A stretch of DNA of 12,868 nt from Flavobacteriales bacterium UBA4011 (GTDB lineage: Bacteria; Bacteroidota; Bacteroidia; Flavobacteriales_D; Crocinitomicaceae): positions 433 to 13,300 of the forward strand of contig DGBF01000177.1 of NCBI GenBank assembly GCA_002384725.1, read 5' to 3'. The translations under genes and the position numbers were made by a program. Below are positions 6,599 through 12,868 of the stretch, in pieces (the first letter of the stretch is position 1; the number at the start of each line of letters is the position of its first letter). The notes beneath the pieces are model-generated. The model did not search any database. It was not told where the DNA came from and saw nothing but the letters and a program-made list of their open reading frames with translations.

Positions 6599-7871
6599 AC
6601 CTTCTTTTTCTTCTTAAAAAATAAAGAATCATCAAGATAAGGTAACCAGAAGACATAACAGCAACAACAGTTTGGAATTTTTTAATATTACGCTTTAAAG
6701 TCTCCTTTTCCAACCCCATTCCGATTTTAACCGACTCAACTTCATAGGCATTGAACGTATTCGACCTTTCGATTTGCTCCTTAGAGTTCAATTCATCTAT
6801 TTTTTCTTTAACTTGAATGTATTCTTTCAATAATAATTGAGAAGTTTTAAAATCCTTTTCAGTATCGTATAACCCAGATAAAGCAAGTAGAGCATCTCCT
6901 TCATCAGTTAAAAGATTTTCCTTTTTTGCTAAGTTTCGAGATTTATTAAAGTATTCTTTTGCTTTCGCGCGGTTATTCTCCGCATAGACCTCGGCAATAT
7001 TAAAGTAACTTTCACAAATAAGTTTGATTTTACCGGTGTTGATTCTTGTTTCCAAGGCTTTATGAAATAGTTTTAAGGCCTCATCTATATTTCCCTCAAA
7101 GTACTTTACGATTGCGAGATTGTTTTGAGCAAGTGATATAACTGTTAAGTTTTTACTTTTAACTGCATAATCATAACTTTTTTGGTTTGCCCATTTTTCT
7201 TTGGCATTCTCATTTTTTACTGAATATATTGTTGCTAACATATTATAATATCTGAAGACTGTAATATATTTCTTTTTCTTCGTCATAAATTCTATACATC
7301 GACGAATTGTTTTTTCAGCAGCATCATATGCTTTAAATTTAATCAATATACTTGCCCCTAACGCCTCGCTATGAGTGTATTCCAAAGGCAAATTACATTT
7401 TTTGTAGTAATCTATACTTGCATTAAAAGAAGATAAGGCTATTGGGTTTAAATCTTGTCCAGATTGTATCATTCCCAAATATCGATGAATCAAACCCAAA
7501 TACTTTTCATTTTTATTTTTTTCAAAATAAATTTTAGTTGTCATTAAAATTTTATTGGCTTCCAAAAAATTATGTTGTGTAACTAACACATGAGCCAGCA
7601 GTAATCTTGACTGATTCATGGATAAAGCATCGTTCTTTAAAACGGTATAATTATATAATTTCTCCACTTCAATCCGAAAAAGTTCAAATTCAATTTCGTC
7701 CAAACCAGCATCCAAAATTTCCTCTAGCAAAATCACCTTCTTCTCCCAACTCTTCTCTTTGTGATACGTTAGATGGTTTCTAAGGCGAAATTCATTCGCA
7801 TCTTGAGATAGAGAAATATTAATAAACAAGGAAAATAAAACTAGCGAAAAGAATAATTTTAGGGTATTCAT
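6573..7871 (-). CDS. Tetratricopeptide-repeat protein with signal peptide and C-terminal membrane anchor
   Basis: The product is a 432-residue protein of unknown specific function. From the ATG at 7871 it starts with a signal peptide (1-22, hydrophobic LFFSLVLFSLFI, probable cleavage before QDANEF). A helical region with TPR-like repeats follows; the clearest are at about 248-274 (NNLAIVKYFEGNIDEALKLF), 287-319 and 326-357. A charged, probable coiled-coil segment (about 357-398) leads to one membrane helix (about 400-418) and a basic tail, RRKRRFNSISKGS. Many Bacteroidota proteins of this architecture continue into a LuxR-type DNA-binding or histidine kinase domain, but this one stops about 14 residues after the helix. 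A TTG 27 bases upstream is in frame, but it would precede the signal peptide and lies inside the proposed promoter, so I rejected it. The TPR assignment rests on pattern only. Confidence 0.8.
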   Translation of the reverse strand: MNTLKLFFSLVLFSLFINISLSQDANEFRLRNHLTYHKEKSWEKKVILLEEILDAGLDEIEFELFRIEVEKLYNYTVLKNDALSMNQSRLLLAHVLVTQHNFLEANKILMTTKIYFEKNKNEKYLGLIHRYLGMIQSGQDLNPIALSSFNASIDYYKKCNLPLEYTHSEALGASILIKFKAYDAAEKTIRRCIEFMTKKKKYITVFRYYNMLATIYSVKNENAKEKWANQKSYDYAVKSKNLTVISLAQNNLAIVKYFEGNIDEALKLFHKALETRINTGKIKLICESYFNIAEVYAENNRAKAKEYFNKSRNLAKKENLLTDEGDALLALSGLYDTEKDFKTSQLLLKEYIQVKEKIDELNSKEQIERSNTFNAYEVESVKIGMGLEKETLKRNIKKFQTVVAVMSSGYLILMILYFLRRKRRFNSISKGS

Positions 7872-7891
7872 AAGTATAGTATGTTGACTAC

Positions 7892-7923
7892 TTTGCAAGG
7901 ATAAGCAACATTGTGTACTTTTG
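7892..7923 (+). promoter_or_regulatory. pruA promoter (-33 TTTG, -7 TACTTTTG)
   Basis: TTTG at 7892-7895 is followed, after a 20-base spacer, by TACTTTTG at 7916-7923. This is a complete match to the Bacteroidota promoter pattern TTTG-N17-23-TAnnTTTG. Transcription would start near 7930, leaving a leader of about 10 bases before the ATG at 7940. This supports 7940 as the pruA start. Confidence 0.7.
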
Positions 7924-7926
7924 CAA
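7896..7926 (-). promoter_or_regulatory. Candidate promoter of the TPR gene, superimposed on the pruA promoter
   Basis: On the minus strand, TTG (7926-7924) is followed by a 20-base spacer and TATCCTTG (7903-7896), one mismatch from TAnnTTTG. The start point would be near 7889, about 18 bases before the ATG at 7871. The site occupies almost the same bases as the pruA promoter in the opposite direction. Confidence 0.45.
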
Positions 7927-7939
7927 CAAAAAACAACTC

Positions 7940-9568
7940 ATGTCAAACGCAATTTTCAAAGTCCCAAAACCGGTAAACGAACCAATAAATAGCTATGCTC
8001 CAGGCTCTAAAGAGAGAGAATTACTTCTTGGCGAGTATAAGATACAATTCAATCAAAATCCGATTGAGGTACCTATGTACATTGGTAAAGACCAGGTTTT
8101 TACAGAAAATAAAAAACCAATGTCTCCGCCTCATGATCACAAGAAAGTCCTAGGTCATTTTAATCATGGAGATGCAAGTCATGTTGTTAAAGCTATTGAT
8201 GCTGCTATGGAAGCACGCGAAAAATGGTCTTCTTTACCATGGCAAGATCGTGCTGCTATTTTCTTACGTGCAGCAGATTTATTAGCTGGACCATACCGAT
8301 ATAAAATGAATGCTGCTACTATGCTGGCGCAATCAAAAAATGTATTTCAATCGGAAATTGATTCGGTTTGTGAATTGATTGACTTTCTAAGATACAACGT
8401 ACAATACATGACGGAGATATACTCTCAACAACCAGATTCTCAATCAGGAGTGTGGAACCGTTTAGAATATCGTCCTTTGGAAGGATTTGTGTTCGCAGTA
8501 ACACCATTTAATTTCACGGCAATTGCTGCTAATCTATGCGCAGCACCAGCTATGATGGGGAATGTTGTTGTTTGGAAACCAGCTGAATCACAAGTGTATT
8601 CTGCACAAGTAATCATGGAAATATTCCAAGAAGCAGGTTTGCCAGATGGTGTTGTGAATATGATCACTGTTGATGGTCCAGTTGCAGGTGATATTGTTTT
8701 CAAACACAAAGATTTAGCAGGATTAAATTTCACAGGTTCAACTGGCGTTTTCCGTCACTTGTGGAAAGAAATTGGCTTAAATCTAGAAAAATACCGTAGT
8801 TACCCACGAATAGTTGGAGAAACAGGTGGAAAAGACTTCATTGTAGCGCATGAATCTGCTGATCCTAAAGAGGTAGCAACTGCAATCGCTAGAGGTTCTT
8901 TCGAATTTCAAGGTCAAAAATGTTCAGCAGCTTCAAGAGGATATGTGCCGAGATCATTATGGGCAGATGTAAAAGTTAGCCTTCTGGAGCAAGTTAACTC
9001 TTTTAAAATGGGAACAACTGAAGATCCTTCGAATTTTGTAAACGCTGTAATCGATGAAAGAGCTTTTGATAAAATTGCTGCATACATTGACGATGTTAAA
9101 AAACAATCAGATGCAGAAATAATTACTGGAGGTGGATATGATAAATCTGTTGGGTACTTTATTGAACCAACAATTGTTGTAACGACCAACCCGAAATTCC
9201 GTACGATGTGTGAAGAAATTTTTGGTCCTGTTATGACGCTTTATGTCTACGAAGATGCTGACTTTGATGTCATGCTTGATTTGGTTGACGATACATCTGA
9301 ATATGCGTTAACTGGAAGTATTTTGTCGAAAGATCGTTATGCGATAAACCACGCAATGAAAAAATTGGAAAATGCGGCTGGTAATTTCTACATTAACGAC
9401 AAACCAACTGGAGCCGTTGTTGGACAGCAGCCATTTGGTGGAGCAAGAGGTTCAGGCACCAATGATAAAGCAGGTGCAGCTATGAACTTATTGCGATGGG
9501 TTTCTGCTAGAACAATTAAAGAGACTTTCGTTACTCCAAAAGATTATCGCTACCCATTCTTGGGATAG
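7940..9568 (+). CDS. pruA: L-glutamate gamma-semialdehyde (1-pyrroline-5-carboxylate) dehydrogenase
   Basis: The enzyme oxidises glutamate gamma-semialdehyde, the open form of 1-pyrroline-5-carboxylate, to glutamate with NAD+. This is the second step of proline breakdown. The 542-residue protein is a complete single-domain aldehyde dehydrogenase of the group-1 P5C dehydrogenase type, close to eukaryotic ALDH4A1/Put2 in length. Counting from the ATG at 7940, visible motifs are TPFNFTAIAANL (188-199), the cofactor-fold GSTG (266-269), the general-base Glu294 in GETGGKDF, the catalytic nucleophile Cys328 in FQGQKCSAAS, EEIFGPV (425-431) and QQPFGGARGSGTNDKAG near the end. A GTG start at 7913 would add nine residues, but it falls within or before the promoter, so I chose MSNAIFKVPKP. 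No proline dehydrogenase (putA/prodh) gene is adjacent, so this is a stand-alone enzyme. Confidence 0.95.
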   Translation: MSNAIFKVPKPVNEPINSYAPGSKERELLLGEYKIQFNQNPIEVPMYIGKDQVFTENKKPMSPPHDHKKVLGHFNHGDASHVVKAIDAAMEAREKWSSLPWQDRAAIFLRAADLLAGPYRYKMNAATMLAQSKNVFQSEIDSVCELIDFLRYNVQYMTEIYSQQPDSQSGVWNRLEYRPLEGFVFAVTPFNFTAIAANLCAAPAMMGNVVVWKPAESQVYSAQVIMEIFQEAGLPDGVVNMITVDGPVAGDIVFKHKDLAGLNFTGSTGVFRHLWKEIGLNLEKYRSYPRIVGETGGKDFIVAHESADPKEVATAIARGSFEFQGQKCSAASRGYVPRSLWADVKVSLLEQVNSFKMGTTEDPSNFVNAVIDERAFDKIAAYIDDVKKQSDAEIITGGGYDKSVGYFIEPTIVVTTNPKFRTMCEEIFGPVMTLYVYEDADFDVMLDLVDDTSEYALTGSILSKDRYAINHAMKKLENAAGNFYINDKPTGAVVGQQPFGGARGSGTNDKAGAAMNLLRWVSARTIKETFVTPKDYRYPFLG

Positions 9569-9584
9569 TTCAAAACCTAAATAT

Positions 9585-9619
9585 AAAAAGCGAAACCATT
9601 TGCGGTTTCGCTTTTTTTT
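9585..9619 (+). terminator. Intrinsic terminator downstream of pruA
   Basis: A perfect 13-base inverted repeat (9585-9597 with 9604-9616; GC-containing core GCGAAACC/GGTTTCGC, loop ATTTGC) runs into eight Ts (9612-9619). It begins 16 bases after the pruA stop. The A-run on its left side gives five Ts on the minus strand, so it may also act as a weaker backup terminator for rpoC. Confidence 0.88.
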
Positions 9620-9644
9620 GGCCAAAAATCTTGGCCAAAAAAAA
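9612..9644. terminator. Central hairpin with TTGGCCAA palindromes
   Basis: Two copies of the palindrome TTGGCCAA (9618-9625 and 9631-9638), flanked by T8 on the left and A9 on the right, form a 14-base perfect inverted repeat with a 5-base loop (AAATC). The T-run is shared with the pruA terminator and the A-run with the rpoC terminator. It is nearly symmetric, so strand cannot be assigned. It may be a backup terminator or an antiterminator-like competitor. Confidence 0.5.
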
Positions 9645-9677
9645 ATGGGAACCAATTTCTTGATTCCCCTTTTTTTT
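9637..9677 (-). terminator. Intrinsic terminator downstream of rpoC
   Basis: In the minus-strand transcript the stem GGGAATCAA/TTGGTTCCC closes a GAAA tetraloop (stem arms 9668-9660 and 9655-9647), with a U·G wobble at one position, and is followed by A and nine Us (9645-9637). The same position is an A·C mismatch in the plus-strand RNA, so the hairpin is better suited to rpoC. It starts about 20 bases after the rpoC stop codon. Confidence 0.8.
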
Positions 9678-9688
9678 GTTAATTTTTA

Positions 9689-12600
9689 TTATTGAGCTTC
9701 AGCTTCTAGCGTTGCTAATTCCTCTTTTCCAGCAACAACCATTTTTTGGAAATGACGAATACCCGTTCCTGCAGGGATTAAATGCCCTACAATTACGTTT
9801 TCTTTCAATCCTAACAAATTGTCTTCTTTACCAGAAATAGCTGCCTCATTCAACACTTTCGTTGTTTCCTGGAACGATGCCGCAGATATAAACGATTGTG
9901 TTTGTAGTGAAGCTCTAGTGATACCTTGCAACAATGGAGTTGAAGTAGCTGGAATCGCCTCTCTAGCCTCAATTTGAGCACTATCAGTACGTTTCAATTG
10001 TGAGTTTTCATCACGTAATTTACGAGCAGATATAATCTGACCATTTTTTACTGTAGTTGAATCTCCTTTATCCACAACAACTTTCATTCCGTATATCGCA
10101 TCGTTCTCTTCCATGATATCTGCTTTATGAACAGATTGTCCTTCTAAGAAACGAGTATCTCCTGCATCAATAATTGACGCTTTCAACATCATTTGACGTA
10201 CGATAACTTCAAAGTGTTTGTCATTAATCTTCACACCTTGCAAACGGTAAACCTCTTGGATTTCATTTACAATGTACTCTTGAACAGCTGTCGGCCCTTC
10301 GATATTCAAAATATCATTTGGCGTAACGGCTCCGTCCGACAATGCCGATCCTGCTCTAACGAAGTCATTCTCTTGAACTAAGATGTGTTTCGAAAGTGGA
10401 ACTAAATATTTACGTACCTCACCCGTTTTCGTTGTAATAACGATTTCACGGTTACCCCTTTTGATTTTTCCGTATTCTGCAATACCGTCAATCTCAGAAA
10501 TAACTGCTGGATTAGAAGGATTACGTGCTTCGAATAATTCTGTAACACGAGGAAGACCTCCTGTAATATCTCCAGTTTTACCTGCGATACGAGGAATTTT
10601 CACTAAGATTTCACCTTCTCCAATCACATCACCTTCGTTTACCGAAATGTGTGCGTCAACTGGCAAAGAATACTCTCTTAAAACTTCTTTCGTTTTCTTA
10701 TCAACGATATGAATAGCAGGATTCTTTTTCTTATCACGAGATTCTGTAATTACTTTTTCAGTAAATCCAGTTTGCTCATCGACTTCTTCACGGAATGTAA
10801 TACCATCAATAACGTTGTCAAAAACAACCTTACCTGCAACATCTGTTACGATAACAGCATTGTATGGATCCCATTTACAGATAACATCACCTTTTTTGAT
10901 TTTCTTAACATCACCGATTACCATTTCGGAACCGTAAGGGATATTCGCTGTTTGAATAATGACATCTGTTTTCTCGTCAGTGATTTTAATCTCTGCTGAA
11001 CGACCGATAACAACAACTTTCGTTGTTCCATCTGCATTTTTCTTCTGAATTGTACGTAATTCGTCAATTTCGAATCTACCGTTGGCTTTAGCTTTTAAAT
11101 CTGATATATCTGTCTGATTTGAAGCTGTACCTCCAACGTGGAAGGTACGAAGTGTCAACTGTGTTCCTGGCTCACCAATAGATTGTGCAGCAATTACACC
11201 AACAGTATCTCCAAGCTGTGCATCACGATGTGTTGCCAAGTTTCGTCCATAACATTTCGAACAAACTCCTCGACGCATTTCACATGTCAATACAGAGCGT
11301 ATTTCAACTTCTTCAATATCGGCTTTCTCAATTGCAAATGCAATCTCTTCAGTGATAACCTCTCCAGATTCAATCAACAACTCCTCCGTTTCAGGGTGGA
11401 ATATGTCATGAACTGATGTTCTACCAACGATACGATCGTTTAAAGGTTCAACTACGTCATCATTTTTCTTCAATGCTGTAGCAACAAGTCCTCTTAACGT
11501 TCCACAATCGTCCATATTAATTACAACATCTTGAGCAACATCAACCAAACGACGAGTCAAATAACCCGCATCGGCAGTTTTCAAGGCTGTATCGGCCAAT
11601 CCTTTACGTGCACCGTGAGTAGATATAAAGTATTCCAAAATTGATAATCCTTCTTTAAAGTTGGATAAAATTGGGTTTTCAATAATCTCTTGTGCAGACG
11701 CTCCAGATTTTTGTGGTTTCGCCATCAATCCGCGCATACCAGACAACTGACGAATTTGCTCTTTCGAACCACGTGCTCCTGAATCGTACATCATGTAAAT
11801 TGAGTTGAATCCTTGCTTATCTTCTTGCAATTGATTCATCAAAGTCGCAGTCAAACGTGAGTTTGTATGCGTCCAGATATCAATAATTTGGTTATAACGC
11901 TCATTGTTCGTAATAAGACCCATATTATAATTGGCCATTACTTCTTTTACGTCAGTTTCCGCTTTATCGACTAATTCAATTTTCTCTTTCGGGATAATAA
12001 TATCATCCAAGTTGAAGGACAATCCACCTTTGAAGGCCATGTCATATCCTAACTCTTTAATTTCATCTAAGAATTTCGCAGTTTTTGAAGTGCCACAAAT
12101 TTTCAAGACTTTTCCAATGATATCACGAAGTGCTTTCTTCGTCAATACCTCATTGATGTATCCAACTTCTCGTGGAACATGTGCGTTGAAAAGAACTCTA
12201 CCACAAGTTGTTTCAGTCATTTGTATAACTGATTCTCCTTGTTCGTTGATGTCGTACAATTTCACTTTGATGTGAGCATGCAAGTCCAATTTACCTTCGT
12301 TATGAGCAATAACAACTTCTTCAGGAGAGTAGAAAATTCCACCTTCACCTTTAACGATATCTTTTCCTTTTGTAACTTTTCCTTTTGTAATGTAATACAA
12401 TCCAAGAACCATGTCCTGAGAAGGCACGGCAATTGGTGCTCCATTTGCAGGATTCAAAATATTGTGTGAAGCCAACATCAATAATTGAGCTTCCAATATT
12501 GCCGCATTACCCAATGGTAAGTGAACGGCCATTTGATCCCCATCAAAATCGGCATTAAAGGCTGTTGTTACCAACGGGTGCAAACGAATTGCTTTTCCTT

Positions 12601-12868
12601 CAATCAATTTTGGTTGGAAAGACTGAATTCCCAAACGGTGTAAAGTTGGTGCACGGTTCAAAAGTACCGGATGTCCTTTCAATATGTTTTCTAGAATTTC
12701 CCAAACAACTGGCTCTTTGCGATCAACAATTTTCTTTGCAGATTTAACTGTTTTCACAATACCACGCTCAATCATCTTACGAATAATAAACGGTTTGTAT
12801 AATTCGGCAGCCATATCTTTTGGCATACCACATTCATGCAATTTCAAATCTGGTCCAACAACAATTAC
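9689..12868 (-). CDS. rpoC: DNA-directed RNA polymerase subunit beta' (5' end beyond window)
   Basis: This is the largest subunit of RNA polymerase, holding the catalytic Mg2+. The window contains 1,059 residues in an unbroken frame to the right edge. By alignment with E. coli, about 350 N-terminal residues are outside. Numbering the fragment from its first residue ([14 protein letters not shown]), the metal-binding NADFDGD is at about 105-111. The bridge helix around [17 protein letters not shown] is at 365-381 and the trigger-loop region is near 405-448. The second zinc site is Cys456, Cys530, Cys537 and Cys540, with the same spacing as E. coli Cys814/888/895/898. The C-terminal [14 protein letters not shown] and GHLIPAGTG segments complete the core. 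The internal TTG at 12847 is not the true start. rpoB is expected just beyond the right edge but is not visible. Confidence 0.98.
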   Translation of the reverse strand, partial: VIVVGPDLKLHECGMPKDMAAELYKPFIIRKMIERGIVKTVKSAKKIVDRKEPVVWEILENILKGHPVLLNRAPTLHRLGIQSFQPKLIEGKAIRLHPLVTTAFNADFDGDQMAVHLPLGNAAILEAQLLMLASHNILNPANGAPIAVPSQDMVLGLYYITKGKVTKGKDIVKGEGGIFYSPEEVVIAHNEGKLDLHAHIKVKLYDINEQGESVIQMTETTCGRVLFNAHVPREVGYINEVLTKKALRDIIGKVLKICGTSKTAKFLDEIKELGYDMAFKGGLSFNLDDIIIPKEKIELVDKAETDVKEVMANYNMGLITNNERYNQIIDIWTHTNSRLTATLMNQLQEDKQGFNSIYMMYDSGARGSKEQIRQLSGMRGLMAKPQKSGASAQEIIENPILSNFKEGLSILEYFISTHGARKGLADTALKTADAGYLTRRLVDVAQDVVINMDDCGTLRGLVATALKKNDDVVEPLNDRIVGRTSVHDIFHPETEELLIESGEVITEEIAFAIEKADIEEVEIRSVLTCEMRRGVCSKCYGRNLATHRDAQLGDTVGVIAAQSIGEPGTQLTLRTFHVGGTASNQTDISDLKAKANGRFEIDELRTIQKKNADGTTKVVVIGRSAEIKITDEKTDVIIQTANIPYGSEMVIGDVKKIKKGDVICKWDPYNAVIVTDVAGKVVFDNVIDGITFREEVDEQTGFTEKVITESRDKKKNPAIHIVDKKTKEVLREYSLPVDAHISVNEGDVIGEGEILVKIPRIAGKTGDITGGLPRVTELFEARNPSNPAVISEIDGIAEYGKIKRGNREIVITTKTGEVRKYLVPLSKHILVQENDFVRAGSALSDGAVTPNDILNIEGPTAVQEYIVNEIQEVYRLQGVKINDKHFEVIVRQMMLKASIIDAGDTRFLEGQSVHKADIMEENDAIYGMKVVVDKGDSTTVKNGQIISARKLRDENSQLKRTDSAQIEAREAIPATSTPLLQGITRASLQTQSFISAASFQETTKVLNEAAISGKEDNLLGLKENVIVGHLIPAGTGIRHFQKMVVAGKEELATLEAEAQ

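Noticed and set aside
6596..6650. Possible terminator in the TTCTTT ... AAAGAA stretch after apaG
   Set aside because: The arms contain almost no GC and there is no clean T-tract after the stem. The segment also codes for the basic C-terminus of the TPR protein.
10193..12747. Plus- and minus-strand open frames of 60-114 codons within rpoC
   Set aside because: All are shadows of the conserved rpoC frame, without ribosome sites or recognisable domains.

Overview
The window is an AT-rich chromosomal segment from a member of the Bacteroidota, most likely a flavobacterium-like lineage. The evidence is Bacteroidota-style -7 promoter elements (TAnnTTTG) upstream of several genes, few recognisable Shine-Dalgarno sequences, a Na+-NQR operon of the kind common in marine Bacteroidota, and RpoC, PruA and ApaG proteins of matching character. 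I cannot name the genus from sequence alone. Nothing points to recent transfer: I see no insertion sequences, integrases, CRISPR arrays or tRNA or rRNA genes.

Layout. Positions 1-5992 hold a compact nqrABCDEF operon on the minus strand, encoding the six-subunit Na+-translocating NADH:quinone oxidoreductase. nqrF is cut by the left edge just before its C-terminal GPP motif. The intergenic gaps are only 1-15 bases, so one promoter upstream of nqrA (-7 element at 6020-6027) probably drives all six genes. The cofactor ligands of the electron path can be read directly: NqrF Cys69/75/78/110 and its FAD and NAD motifs, the NqrD and NqrE cysteine pairs, and the FMN-linked threonines of NqrC and NqrB.

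Positions 5993-6163 are a divergent regulatory region with nested inverted repeats, followed by apaG (plus strand, TTG start). apaG converges on, and overlaps by 26 bases, a minus-strand gene for a secreted or membrane TPR protein. That gene shares a 68-base divergent promoter region with pruA, the 1-pyrroline-5-carboxylate (glutamate semialdehyde) dehydrogenase of proline breakdown. The two promoters appear superimposed on the same DNA. pruA and rpoC (minus strand, N-terminal part beyond the right edge) converge on a 120-base spacer filled by three chained hairpins that look like a bidirectional terminator block.

The genes form separate housekeeping units: energy conservation, proline catabolism, which feeds NADH to a respiratory chain, and transcription. 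I found no undescribed multi-gene system. The points worth a second look are regulatory architecture (superimposed promoters, chained terminators, nested palindromes) and a few protein oddities (an NqrE tail, a TPR protein without an output domain, a non-ATG apaG).
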